Source: Acinetobacter pittii ANC 4050 (lineage in GTDB: Bacteria > Pseudomonadota > Gammaproteobacteria > Pseudomonadales > Moraxellaceae). From it: a DNA stretch of 64,000 nucleotides. Of the stretch, positions 35,462-43,994 are shown piece by piece. Both the position numbers and the translations under genes were made by a program. Position 1 is the first letter of the stretch. The number at the start of each line of letters is the position of its first letter. The stretch is from assembly GCF_000399685.1 (NCBI RefSeq), contig NZ_KB976987.1:558001-622000 (forward strand), written 5' to 3'. The notes under the pieces are model-generated. The model saw nothing but the letters and a program-made list of their open reading frames with translations. It ran no database searches and had not been told where the DNA came from.

Positions 35462-35920
35462 ATGCCAAAATATCTAGCTATAGCGGATAAGGTTTATAAA
35501 AAAATTAAAAATGACAACTTGTTTTCTGATGACATGATAGAGAACTTAAATTGTTTAGTCGGTCTTATTCGTAATACCATAAAAGGGACTGAATTTAAAT
35601 TAAAGTATAACTTTATTAATTTTGAAGACTGTTTAACCAAACCTACTGAGCAATGCTCAGTAAAAATTGATTTTAGTCTTATACCTAAATTTGAAAATGA
35701 AGGGGAATTTATTTTATGGTTAGCGGGATTTATTGAAAGGATCACTGAGGGTGGAAAACCTAAATTTCCCCCAATTTCACAGTTAGTGCCTCAAGGTTTT
35801 AGTTTGGGAAGTGAAAGTATTCCCGTAACCACTTTACCTGAAAAAGAAGAAAATGCAGAAATGATTGTTAATTATTTTAAATCAGATGATTATCTTAAAA
35901 ATAATAAATTGCCCTCTTAA
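35462..35920 (+). CDS. Uncharacterised protein (152 aa)
   Basis: Not recognised. AGGAGG at 35451-35456 is 5 bases before the ATG at 35462, which is preferred over an adjacent ATG at 35459. It is a soluble, mixed-charge protein without signal peptide or membrane segment. The perfect ribosome-binding site implies strong translation. A terminator follows. Possibly part of a mobile or prophage-derived patch with the endolysin and head-protein genes further on, but nothing in the sequence proves this. Confidence 0.6.
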   Translation: MPKYLAIADKVYKKIKNDNLFSDDMIENLNCLVGLIRNTIKGTEFKLKYNFINFEDCLTKPTEQCSVKIDFSLIPKFENEGEFILWLAGFIERITEGGKPKFPPISQLVPQGFSLGSESIPVTTLPEKEENAEMIVNYFKSDDYLKNNKLPS

Positions 35921-35936
35921 AATGTATAAAATTTAT

Positions 35937-35962
35937 AAACCGCCTTTTATGGCGGTTTTTTT
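35937..35962 (+). terminator. Terminator after the 152-residue hypothetical gene
   Basis: AAACCGCC / GGCGGTTT 8-bp stem followed by a T run. Confidence 0.9.
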
Positions 35963-36072
35963 GCAAATGTATCTTAAAGTGTCTGTTACACAAATGGTGA
36001 ATGTTTAGGGTTGAATATATCTTTCAATTATTTAAGCATGGAATAACACAAGTTAAGTAAAGGATAAATCTC

Positions 36073-36273
36073 ATGATTGATGAAGAAAAACCCTTAAATT
36101 TTGACGATGATGAAGAACCTCTTGATTTTGCAGATGAAGAATTTATCGATGATAAAAAAGAGGATGAGTTATATAACACCATTACCAAAGATGGCTCTAG
36201 TGTAGATCCGGCCGATGATGGTGAGCGGCATATTCGCCCTGAAGATGGTGATCCGATAGAAGTTGAAGAGTAA
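36073..36273 (+). CDS. Highly acidic small protein (66 aa)
   Basis: About two fifths of its 66 residues are Asp or Glu (for example FDDDEEPLDFADEEF), with few basic residues. There is no signal peptide. Very acidic small proteins can mimic DNA, as some phage anti-restriction and anti-repressor proteins do, but the same composition is seen in housekeeping proteins. AAAGGAT lies about 8 bases before the start. A terminator follows, so it is a unit of its own. Confidence 0.6.
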   Translation: MIDEEKPLNFDDDEEPLDFADEEFIDDKKEDELYNTITKDGSSVDPADDGERHIRPEDGDPIEVEE

Positions 36274-36279
36274 TCCATA

Positions 36280-36306
36280 GCCCAATTCAATATTGGGCAT
36301 TTTAAT
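36280..36306 (+). terminator. Terminator after the acidic protein gene
   Basis: GCCCAAT / ATTGGGC stem (36280-36298) followed by a T-rich tract, 7 bp after the stop codon. Confidence 0.8.
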
Positions 36307-36443
36307 TTTTAGCGTATTTTAAAGAGTAATCAATACTAGATATTGTTCTACCATTAATGACTTAAAAAATTGAGAGTTAAGTCATAAGAGTAGAGATGTT
36401 TGGCTATATCTTTCTAGAAAAAGGTAAGATGATTGGGAATTAA

Positions 36444-37016
36444 ATGCAAAAAATATTGGATTATCTTCGCAAACTTTTTACTGCTATGTCTCGGTCAAGT
36501 GATGCTAATAATAGTCTCATTGCTACAGCAACTGATAATGGCACTGAAGAAGTTGGTTTCGCCGTTGATGAGATGTCTCTTAGTCAAGTCGGTATAAACC
36601 ACATTTGTAATTTTGAAGGACTAAGACTCAACGCTTATGACGACGGAGTAGGCGTGTGGAGTATCGGTTATGGAACAACACGATATCCCAATGGTGTGAG
36701 CGTTCAAAAAGGTGACACATGTACCCTTGAGCAGGCCAAGGCTTATATGCAACATGATTTAAAAATATTTGAACATGCCGTAAATAACGCTGTAAAAGTT
36801 CCTTTAAAACAAAATCAATTCGATGCATTAGTATCTCTAACCTACAACATTGGGACAGGTGCTTTTAAAAACTCAACCTTACTAAAAAAATTAAATTCAG
36901 GTGATTACAAAGAGGCTGCAAATCAGTTTGATGTATGGGTAAACGCAGGAGGTAAGCGTTTACCGGGATTGGTGAGACGGCGTGCCATGGAAAAGAAATT
37001 ATTTTCATCTCCATAG
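36444..37016 (+). CDS. Phage-type endolysin / lysozyme (glycoside hydrolase family 24)
   Basis: 190 residues. The T4-lysozyme-like catalytic domain covers about residues 48-188: the catalytic Glu in NFEGLRLNAYDD, the Asp and Thr in GVGVWSIGYGTT (E-8x-D-5x-T type triad), and the helical end LKQNQFDALVSLTYNIGTGAF and GGKRLPGLVRRRAMEKKLF. A 45-residue N-terminal extension precedes it, without a clear signal-anchor. It cleaves peptidoglycan glycan chains during phage lysis. No holin, spanin or other lysis gene is adjacent, so it is probably a prophage leftover or a domesticated lysozyme. Confidence 0.88.
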   Translation: MQKILDYLRKLFTAMSRSSDANNSLIATATDNGTEEVGFAVDEMSLSQVGINHICNFEGLRLNAYDDGVGVWSIGYGTTRYPNGVSVQKGDTCTLEQAKAYMQHDLKIFEHAVNNAVKVPLKQNQFDALVSLTYNIGTGAFKNSTLLKKLNSGDYKEAANQFDVWVNAGGKRLPGLVRRRAMEKKLFSSP

Positions 37017-37026
37017 CTTTAATGAA

Positions 37027-37443
37027 TTAAGCTTTATCCCCTAAGGTAATTCTAAGCCTGTTTAATGCTCCCATGAGTGAAATACTAGCTGTTAACTCTA
37101 CAATCTCTCTTTCACTGAAATATTCTGCTAAGTGAGCTTTTACAGTTTCAATATTTTCAGATAGAAAAGTGACTGCTTCTGCAAGTTCAAGTGCAAGAAG
37201 TTGTTTCTTAGAAAAGACATTCGAATGTTTATAGCCCGGAATTTTATCAATAACTTCTTGGCTCATACCCATGTCTCTTAATTCCTGTGCATGAAAAGCA
37301 CAGCAGTAAGCACAGCCGTTAATTTGTGACACATACAACTCAGCTAAAGCTATTAATTGTGGATCAATTCCAGAGCTTCGAATTGAGGCATGTGCAGAGT
37401 ACAAATGATTAATCGTTTTTTTAGCAACTTCTTTATATTCCAT
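37027..37443 (-). CDS. Carboxymuconolactone decarboxylase / AhpD-family protein
   Basis: 138 residues from the ATG at 37443 (MEYKEVAKKT); an ATG at 37458 would add five. The AhpD-like redox core is in SQINGCAYCCAFHAQELR (Cys-x-x-Cys and His, about residues 46-63). Members act as peroxidases or alkylhydroperoxidase partners. It is divergent from an HxlR-family regulator with about 110 bp between them, the standard arrangement in which the redox-sensing regulator controls its neighbour. Confidence 0.85.
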   Translation of the reverse strand: MEYKEVAKKTINHLYSAHASIRSSGIDPQLIALAELYVSQINGCAYCCAFHAQELRDMGMSQEVIDKIPGYKHSNVFSKKQLLALELAEAVTFLSENIETVKAHLAEYFSEREIVELTASISLMGALNRLRITLGDKA

Positions 37444-37553
37444 AATATAGGCCAGCATTTGCGTGATAAAAATCTATTATTTATCACTAGGTATAGATTG
37501 TAAATTAGGCACTATTTTGTTATATAGGTATATTTTTTATACCTACATCATCA

Positions 37554-37868
37554 ATGAAAGATAATATTTCTGGCTGTTCTGTAGAAGAGGCAATGACTGT
37601 ATTGGGTGGTCGTTGGAGAATGTTAATTATTTCATTTCTCATCGAACGACCTATGCGTTTCAATGAGTTAAGACGTGCCATTCCTAATATTTCTCAAAGA
37701 ATGTTAACTTTGGAATTGCGTTTTCTCGAAGAGGAAGGATTTATTAATAGGGAAGTTTTTGCGGAAGTTCCTGTTAAAGTTGAGTACTCTTTAACTGAAG
37801 ATGGCAAGAAATTAAACGGCTTGGTTGAGGTGCTAAAAGAAGTAGGCACTTGGTTAAAAGCAAGATAG
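37554..37868 (+). CDS. HxlR-family transcriptional regulator
   Basis: 104-residue winged-helix protein. CSVEEAMTVLGGRWRMLIISFLIERPMRFNEL (about residues 5-38) is the hallmark N-terminal helix-turn-helix, with the conserved Cys at position 5 that senses aldehydes or disulfide stress in some members. The recognition helix is in IPNISQRMLTLELRFLEEEGFI. It probably regulates the divergent AhpD-family gene. Confidence 0.88.
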   Translation: MKDNISGCSVEEAMTVLGGRWRMLIISFLIERPMRFNELRRAIPNISQRMLTLELRFLEEEGFINREVFAEVPVKVEYSLTEDGKKLNGLVEVLKEVGTWLKAR

Positions 37869-37942
37869 TTCAGCTATTTTTAGATTATGACGCCAGAAGA
37901 TGAAATTAAGTTAAAGAACAGTATCTATAAAATTTTAGGCAT

Positions 37943-38010
37943 AAAAAAAGCCTGATGCTACGAATCAGGCTTCAGTATTCATCGACAATAGGAGTTGATG
38001 AACAAGACCA
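37943..38010 (-). ncRNA. Candidate small RNA, unit 1 of a tandem pair
   Basis: On the minus strand a hairpin TTCATC/GATGAA (38002-37978) with a 13-nt loop is followed by an intrinsic terminator: stem AGCCTGAT/ATCAGGCT (37971-37949) and seven T. The loop contains ACTCCT, complementary to a consensus ribosome-binding site. A weak promoter (TTGCCT, 16 bp, TTAGAT) lies just upstream. Predicted RNA about 65 nt. No protein frame explains the structure. Confidence 0.5.
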
Positions 38011-38094
38011 ATCTAACAGACCTGCTCTGTAAAGGCAAACTGAGGCTTGAATTGCTGAGTCAGCTAAAATTAAATTTTTCAGAATATACGCATT

Positions 38095-38174
38095 AAAAAA
38101 GCCCTTGCTCGAAAGCGAAGGGCTTAGTCATTCATTGATCTACCAATGAACTATATAAGGCTCATCTCATACTA
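38095..38174 (-). ncRNA. Candidate small RNA, unit 2 of a tandem pair
   Basis: Same layout as unit 1: on the minus strand a TATACT -10 box at 38185-38180, then hairpin TTCATTG/CAATGAA (38150-38131), then terminator stem GCCCTT-GCT / AGC-AAGGGC (38123-38101) and six T. Predicted RNA about 75 nt. The two units share order and spacing but little primary sequence outside the TTCAT arms. Confidence 0.5.
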
Positions 38175-38453
38175 AGAACAGTATAACTGAATTTAGGGGA
38201 GTAGAGAAGAAAACCTTTAAATAGCTTACTTATTCTATTTGTACTTAATTTATTGAGGCATATAGCAAGTTACATCAATAGTAAACCAAGACACAAAACT
38301 TGCACTTTGTATTCTGGAGTGTGTGGTATTTGTGTGTAAGCCCCGATTAGATTGGCTTTGGGAACGAAGCAATAGCGGTTAAATGATTCAAATAACGTTT
38401 GGAGTGAACATTTTGAAGAATCAGGGCGGATGTAAGCAAGGAAGTAAATAAAT

Positions 38454-38696
38454 ATGAATTTGATTAGATTAGAAGAACTCTCATTGATGAGTAATGCGGT
38501 TTTGACACCTCAATTAAACAATTGGCCATATATACAATCAGCAAATTTAGAAGATACTGATTGTCAAAAGCATAGAGACAGTTTTTCCGAACAATCTGAT
38601 AAAAAATTTCATAAGGAATGGCGAAAACAACAAAAGAAAATACTTAAAAATATTCCGAGTAATGCTGTGTTACTCAGTATGAATGACTCTATTTAG
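38454..38696 (+). CDS. Uncharacterised small protein (80 aa)
   Basis: Not recognised. GGAAG lies 9 bases before the ATG. Polar, with a basic C-terminal half (KFHKEWRKQQKKILKNIPS) and no signal peptide. It stands alone in a gene-poor stretch between the sRNA-like units and the phage head-protein gene. Only moderate support that it is translated. Confidence 0.4.
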   Translation: MNLIRLEELSLMSNAVLTPQLNNWPYIQSANLEDTDCQKHRDSFSEQSDKKFHKEWRKQQKKILKNIPSNAVLLSMNDSI

Positions 38697-38888
38697 TCTA
38701 GACGTCAGACAATTTTATAAAGACATAAATTACAAGGATGAGCTGTTAGCTAAATAACTTTACGTAGCTACACTTGTTAGTCATAACTTCTTCTAGAGAT
38801 ACTGAAAATATTAATAAATAACGAATATGTAAGGTAAGACGGGCAAATAGAAAATAACAAAAAAGGCACTTCTGTAGAGGTAATTTTT

Positions 38889-39995
38889 ATGGTTAATCTT
38901 CACCAGAAATCACTTTTTGATGTTCTGACTCAACATCAGGCTTATCTATATCGAGCATCCTCAAGATCGGTCAATGAGCTTCTTAATTTATTTAATTCCG
39001 AAACGGTTAGCATGCTTACCAAGTTAAGTAATTTGTTAGAGGGACTAAATGAAAAGGAAAAAACAGCGCTAGCAGGTGGGCTTTACTCAACAGCTCCATT
39101 AAAAGAGATACGTACACTAATTTCTCAATGGTTTAATGTAACGAATGATGCACTGATTGATACGTTTACCGTCTCTGCTGTGGCATTGGCTGTCTATGAA
39201 GCCAGATATATGTCAAAAATTTTTGGTGGTAAACATAAAGAGTTAAAAGGTGAACAGCTCTATAAAGCTGCTAAACGTATTCCTTTAGCAGGTGGCGCAT
39301 TGGTAGATGAGTTGCTCTTGAAAATTGTAGAGGTGGCGCGTCAACGTGTCGAATATGCAATTCGGGATGGTCTTAATACTGGAGCCACAAATCAACAAAT
39401 TATTCAAAGAATTCACGGCACTAAACGCCTTAAATATGAAGATGGACTATTAAATAGCACAAAGGCGGATATTGAACGAACTGTACGTACAATTCGAAGC
39501 CATATATCCAATCAGGCCTATTTAAATAGCTATAAACAGTTAAAGTTTGAATATGTCAGATTTGTAAGTGTCCTTGATGGAAGAACCTCTAAAGTATGTG
39601 CTGCGCTTGATAGTAGTGTCTGGACCATCAATGATCCTACAAAGAAAGTTCCTCCTCTACATCCTCATTGCCGTAGTATTTTAATTCCAACACATGAAGA
39701 TGGTCAGCTCGTAGGCAGCCGAGCTTTCATTATGGATGAAAGAAAATTTAAGGATATTCCTAAAAGTGAACGTGAACAATTAACTGGTCAATTAGATGCA
39801 AATACTTCTTTTAAAGAATTTTTTAAATTGACAGATGATTTTTTTCAAAAAGAGTGGTTAGGACCTAAAAGGTATCAACTATATAAAGAAGGGGAATTCG
39901 ATTTTGATAAGTTTTTTGATCCAGAAGGGCGATTATATACACTTGAGGAGCTTAAAGAACTGGATGAGCGGGCTTTTAAAGCTTTGGGATTGTGA
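38889..39995 (+). CDS. Phage minor head / head morphogenesis protein (Mu gpF, SPP1 gp7 family)
   Basis: 368 residues. The family core is at about residues 215-265: FVSVLDGRTSKVCAALDSS...VPPLHPHCRSILIPT, with the D-x-R-T-x3-C and PPLHPHCR motifs. The N-terminal half is helical and contains a DGLNTGATNQQIIQRIHGT segment typical of these proteins. In phages it helps portal/head assembly and DNA packaging. Here it has no portal, terminase or capsid gene beside it, so it is an isolated prophage gene. AGAGGT lies about 9 bases before the start. Confidence 0.82.
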   Translation: MVNLHQKSLFDVLTQHQAYLYRASSRSVNELLNLFNSETVSMLTKLSNLLEGLNEKEKTALAGGLYSTAPLKEIRTLISQWFNVTNDALIDTFTVSAVALAVYEARYMSKIFGGKHKELKGEQLYKAAKRIPLAGGALVDELLLKIVEVARQRVEYAIRDGLNTGATNQQIIQRIHGTKRLKYEDGLLNSTKADIERTVRTIRSHISNQAYLNSYKQLKFEYVRFVSVLDGRTSKVCAALDSSVWTINDPTKKVPPLHPHCRSILIPTHEDGQLVGSRAFIMDERKFKDIPKSEREQLTGQLDANTSFKEFFKLTDDFFQKEWLGPKRYQLYKEGEFDFDKFFDPEGRLYTLEELKELDERAFKALGL

Positions 39996-40156
39996 TTGAG
40001 GATAGCAGCATTTGGATAGGATTTTTATCTTAAATAACTTTTTTGGTTTTAACTAAATATACACACTTAAACAATTAGTTGAAAAAAGTTTCCATTATTT
40101 AGTCAGGTAGCATGTTAAGTTTTTCTCAATCATAAAAAGTTAAAAAGGATGAGAAT

Positions 40157-40420
40157 ATGAAATTTTCCTACCAAGATCTTGACGGAAATAATGTTGAAGT
40201 GGAATGTGAAAGTTATATCCATATCCCATCAGGAGCGGCTGTAAAATCTACAGAAGCCGGCAATTATCATATAACTGAAAATTTTAGCTTCTATAAAAAA
40301 ATAGAAGCTGATTCTGTACCCATCTATCGGTTTGCTATTGATCGTAATTCTAATGTGTTTAACAGTGATGAACTTCCCGCACTGGCTCAAATCGGCAAAG
40401 ATTGGAAAAATTTAGACTAG
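40157..40420 (+). CDS. Uncharacterised small protein (87 aa)
   Basis: Not recognised. Soluble, mixed beta/alpha appearance (MKFSYQDLDGNNVEVECESY...), no signal peptide. AAAGGAT lies about 7 bases before the ATG. Positioned after the phage head-protein gene and before the convergent transporter gene; it could belong to either context. Confidence 0.5.
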   Translation: MKFSYQDLDGNNVEVECESYIHIPSGAAVKSTEAGNYHITENFSFYKKIEADSVPIYRFAIDRNSNVFNSDELPALAQIGKDWKNLD

Positions 40421-40475
40421 TTTTCAATCCTTCTAAAGCCCTCACCCGAGGTTTTTAGACTAAATTTTAAATGAT

Positions 40476-41330
40476 TTATTTCTTTTTAAATACAAGCATT
40501 AAGCCTATTAAAATTGTCATCATTCCAATTAAACCTGCCAGTGGCAACTTATTTTTCAAAATTAGAAAATCTAAAATTGCAGTAACCACAGGGACTAAAT
40601 AAAACAAGCTTGTAACATTTACAATATTACCCTGACTTAGAAGTCGGTAAAGTAAAAGTTGAGCAACTACAGAAATTAAAATTCCAAGAAATAACACAGA
40701 AATAATGAGTTGTGAATTCCACGTTATTTCAAAATGTTCAAACGGAACTATAAATAAGCAAACGACAAGACTAACTACATATTGGAGCGGTAAGATATCA
40801 GTTGGAGCTTGTTGAATATTCTTTTGCATGATGGCGCCAAACGTTATACAGATCAGTGCAGCCAAGGCAAAGAATATGCCGATTGGAGCGATAAAAGACA
40901 TAGTTAGACTTTTCCACACTAAAAGGATGAGTCCAGCTAAAGCAATAAATAGCCCTAATAATCTTTCTTTTTGTAAATTCTTTTCTAGAAGACAAAGCGT
41001 CAAGATTGGCTGTATTCCCATGATTGTTGCCATTAAACCAGGAGTAACCCCGTGAGCCATCGCTTTGAAATAACAGATTGAATAACCTGCAATCATAAGC
41101 AATCCAGTCAGTAAAACTTGCTTTCGAGTTCCGTGCTTGGGTAAGAACCTTTTTCTGAAAATCGCAAGTAACAACAGAACAATCAAAGCGATAGAAAATC
41201 TTAGAATTAATAATGCTATGGGTGAGGCATTATCGAGTCCCCATCGAGTAAAAATCGCGGCACTTCCCCAAAGTAAAACAAAAATAGATGTCGCACTTTG
41301 TGATGCGAGCAGCTGTTTATTTAGGCGCAT
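40476..41330 (-). CDS. EamA-family (DMT superfamily) transporter
   Basis: 284-residue inner membrane protein with about ten membrane helices in two EamA repeats (first repeat SIFVLLWGSAAIFTRWGLDNASPIALLILRF, a typical EamA opening with W-G-S and R-W-G). Probably exports a small metabolite or drug. It is divergent from a LysR-type regulator across 225 bp, an arrangement that suggests control by that regulator. Confidence 0.87.
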   Translation of the reverse strand: MRLNKQLLASQSATSIFVLLWGSAAIFTRWGLDNASPIALLILRFSIALIVLLLLAIFRKRFLPKHGTRKQVLLTGLLMIAGYSICYFKAMAHGVTPGLMATIMGIQPILTLCLLEKNLQKERLLGLFIALAGLILLVWKSLTMSFIAPIGIFFALAALICITFGAIMQKNIQQAPTDILPLQYVVSLVVCLFIVPFEHFEITWNSQLIISVLFLGILISVVAQLLLYRLLSQGNIVNVTSLFYLVPVVTAILDFLILKNKLPLAGLIGMMTILIGLMLVFKKK

Positions 41331-41555
41331 AAAACCTCCTCCTAGTGCGTAATATCTAAGAAATACGAAGTGATAAAATGATTTGTAAGTACAGTGATTA
41401 AAGGTTTATTTAGTCATTAAGCAATTCATGGATAACTTCTTTAAGAAAAATGAATTGGTTTAACTTCTTCTAATTTCAGTATGAGAGAGACAACAAATAA
41501 AGAAAAGCGCATAATTCTTTTATATACTATTTGAAAATCGAATAGATAAATCCTA

Positions 41556-42425
41556 ATGAATTTAAAAAACCTACAGATCGATTGGTTAAAGTGTTTTGTC
41601 ACCGTAGTAGATACAGGTTCACTATCGAATGCAGCCCCTGAGTTATACCGCTCACAGTCTGCTGTTAGCATGCAATTGAAAAAACTAGAAGAAGCGCTAC
41701 ATTGCCAACTTTTAATACGAACACATCGACAAATTGAATTAACGTCGCAAGGGCAGCTACTTTTAGGTTATGCACGTCGTATTCTTGACTTGCATGCTGA
41801 AGCTCAAATGGCATTTCACGGAGATGAACTGAAAGGGCGTATACGTCTTGGGGTACCCGATGATTATGCAGCGAAATATTTAACGCCCGTACTGAAGCGT
41901 TTTGCACCACGTTATGGAGGAGTTGAAATCGAGTTGATCTGTGAGCAATCTACTTCGTTAATACCGCGGGTAGAAAGTGGGGATATAGATTTGGCATTAA
42001 TTTCAAGAGATAACGCTCGTCAAGGCACACTTTTATTTCATGAACCGATGGTGTGGGTAGGCTCCCCACAGTTTGAGCTTTGGCGAGAAGACCCACTTCC
42101 AATTGCAGTTTATGAAAGTACCAGCCAAGCAAAAAAGAGTGCGATTAATTCCTTAGCATTACAAGGACGCCGTTATCGTGTGGTATATAACAGTTCAAGC
42201 TTAGCAGGCCAAATTGCAGCAGTTGAAAGTGGTTTAGCAATTGCTGTGTTCACACAGTGTAGTGCACCCGAGCATTTAACGATATTGGGGGCTGATCATG
42301 GCCTTGGACCTTTAGAACCGATGGAGGCTGCTGTCTATCGAAGTAGGGCATCTTTAGAGTCAAAAGCTGTAGATCACTTATATGACTTACTCATCAAAAC
42401 ACTTCGGCATTCGGTTAATGTTTGA
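41556..42425 (+). CDS. LysR-family transcriptional regulator
   Basis: 289 residues. N-terminal winged helix at about residues 5-65 (LQIDWLKCFVTVVDTGSLSNAAPELYRSQSAVSMQLKKLEEAL) and a periplasmic-binding-like effector domain after about 90 (GRIRLGVPDDYAAKYL). It is divergent from the EamA transporter gene and probably controls it. The RBS is not obvious; the start chosen gives the standard N-terminus. Confidence 0.9.
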   Translation: MNLKNLQIDWLKCFVTVVDTGSLSNAAPELYRSQSAVSMQLKKLEEALHCQLLIRTHRQIELTSQGQLLLGYARRILDLHAEAQMAFHGDELKGRIRLGVPDDYAAKYLTPVLKRFAPRYGGVEIELICEQSTSLIPRVESGDIDLALISRDNARQGTLLFHEPMVWVGSPQFELWREDPLPIAVYESTSQAKKSAINSLALQGRRYRVVYNSSSLAGQIAAVESGLAIAVFTQCSAPEHLTILGADHGLGPLEPMEAAVYRSRASLESKAVDHLYDLLIKTLRHSVNV

Positions 42426-42608
42426 TTTTAACATTTTGGGGAACTACTTATATTTGTTTGCACATTTTGTTTTGAAATTTAAGATATATCTAAATAGCTT
42501 TACATTTTTGCGTTAAATCTACAAAAAAGCCTAGAAACCTATGCTGATCGTAAAACTAATAAAAAGTATTTATTAACTCATTAATTTAAACAATTCATGA
42601 GGTGAAAC

Positions 42609-42740
42609 ATGACAAAAATTATAGTGTCTTTAGGTTTAGCTGCTTTTATTGCTTTAAGTGTGAGCGCTTGCCAAGGTGAAAACGACACAAACCAGCAAGA
42701 TAAAACCACGACTCCACATTCAATGGATAAGGATTCATAA
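42609..42740 (+). CDS. Very small lipoprotein (43 aa)
   Basis: Begins MTKIIVSLGLAAFIALS and continues to the lipobox VSAC (Cys at residue 21), leaving a mature peptide of only 23 residues (CQGENDTNQQDK...). GAGGTG lies 5 bases before the ATG and an intrinsic terminator follows 18 bp after the stop, so it is a self-contained unit. Entericidin-like small lipoproteins have this scale, but I see no firm match. Confidence 0.65.
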   Translation: MTKIIVSLGLAAFIALSVSACQGENDTNQQDKTTTPHSMDKDS

Positions 42741-42755
42741 CCTAGTTAAATCCCT

Positions 42756-42783
42756 AAAGCCCGTCGTAAGATGGGTTTTTTTT
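42756..42783 (+). terminator. Terminator after the 43-residue lipoprotein gene
   Basis: AGCCC-G-TC / GA-T-GGGTT stem with GTAA loop followed by eight T. Confidence 0.85.
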
Positions 42784-43013
42784 ATATCTTTTATTTTTAT
42801 GCCAAAGTGTGATTTGTAACTCAAAATATTTATTTTTAATGGCACTGTTCAAAATATGTTGACTAGTACACTAGGTTTTAAATATATTTAAATTCGAAAC
42901 TCATTATTTTAAATAGAACTCTATATTTAAAATAACTTGTTTAAATATCATCAGTTCAGAAATTTAACCTTTAAATTTGATTATAAAAATATAAATGAAT
43001 CAAGGAGGTGGGT

Positions 43014-43301
43014 ATGGATGCTAAATTTCACTCTGAAAATGAATATGGTTTTATATTAAATATATTGAACCATTATGTCGTGATAAAAAAGTCATTAAAA
43101 GATGACCATTATCCTTATGATTCATTTGGTTATCTTCTTGCTCTTTATCAGCCGCTAAAAGTCTATATTCCCCAACTTCCACAGCCGAAAATTTATATTG
43201 AGATTGGTGGAATTTCTTATGACAGAATAATTGTTATGCAAACAGAAGAAGAGACAGAAGCCATGAATGTTTTAATGGATTTAGGACAGCTTGTTGTTTA
43301 A
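43014..43301 (+). CDS. Uncharacterised small protein (95 aa)
   Basis: Not recognised. AGGAGG at 43003-43008 is 5 bases before the ATG at 43014, preferred over the in-frame GTG at 43008 which is inside the ribosome-binding site. No signal peptide. The sequence (YHYPYDSFGYLLALYQPLKVYIPQLP-like region) looks folded and soluble. Lone gene in AT-rich DNA. Confidence 0.6.
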   Translation: MDAKFHSENEYGFILNILNHYVVIKKSLKDDHYPYDSFGYLLALYQPLKVYIPQLPQPKIYIEIGGISYDRIIVMQTEEETEAMNVLMDLGQLVV

Positions 43302-43542
43302 AAATTAGTTTTTTTTAAATGAGTTCAATTTACTTACGGACAATTTTTCTTAAGTAAATTGAACAAAAAACTTTAAGTGAAAATTAGATTTAACCAGAAG
43401 AACTCATAAAATTATTCCTTGTTTTAATTTATCTTTTTTAAACAAAGCCTCTAATAAGATACAAAAAACCACAAAAGCTAAATCTATAACTTTAAAAGAA
43501 TTTGTTTATATAACTAAGACTATTATAAAACAGGTAATTGTA

Positions 43543-43906
43543 ATGAAAAAAATACTTTTAACAGCATTGGCTGGATGTGCTTTATTAGGTAGTAATGCTG
43601 TGATGGCTAAACCAGATGCTGCTTTATTAAAAGAAGCGACAAAAAATGTAGTCACAGTATCTAAAGTAAAAACTTTGGCTGATGAAGCTGGAGTAACTTT
43701 AACAGGAACCATTGTAAAGCATATTGCTGGTGATCATTTTGAGCATCAAAGATGCAACAGGTTCCATCATTATTGATATCGACGATGACTTATGGAAGCC
43801 TTTACAGTTAAAAGCAGGGGATAAAGTCCGTGTGGTTGGAGAGGTAGATAAGCATAGAGTTAAACCTACCGATATTGAAGTTTTTCAAATTGAACGAGTT
43901 AAATAA
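43543..43906 (+). pseudogene. YgiW/YdeI-type bacterial OB-fold periplasmic protein, broken by a 1-base insertion
   Basis: The first frame gives a signal peptide (MKKILLTALAGCALLGSNAVMA) and the first half of a BOF domain (TVSKVKTLADEAGVTLTGTIVKHIAGDHFE). The second half continues in another frame (KDATGSIIIDIDDDLWKPLQLKAGDKVRVVGEVDKHRVKPTDIEV) to a stop at 43904-43906. Removing the A at 43745 turns GAG-CAT-CAA-AGA into GAG-CTC-AAA-GAT and restores ...FELKDATG..., the family's usual junction. Intact members are about 120 residues and take part in envelope stress tolerance. A sequencing error is possible. Confidence 0.82.
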
Positions 43907-43994
43907 AACAGTTTAATTTGCATAAATTGTGTTCAGGTTAGTAAAAGAAAAATCCTAATTTTAGGAGTTTTCTTTTAAAGGCAATAACTTTCTA

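Larger units (their letters stand above)
37869..38453. other. 585-bp region with tandem sRNA-like units
   Basis: No gene of ordinary size. It holds two minus-strand transcription-unit-like elements (listed separately) at 37.94-38.19 kb. Downstream, 38190-38453 is AT-rich with nothing further that I can support. Confidence 0.6.

Noticed and set aside
36024-36290. 88-codon Ser-rich frame antisense to the acidic protein gene
   Set aside because: Serine-rich product is the mirror of GAT/GAA codons; no ribosome-binding site.
37887-37955. 22-codon frame (MTPEDEIKLKNSIYK...) ending in the sRNA-unit terminator
   Set aside because: No ribosome-binding site and it runs into a minus-strand terminator stem.
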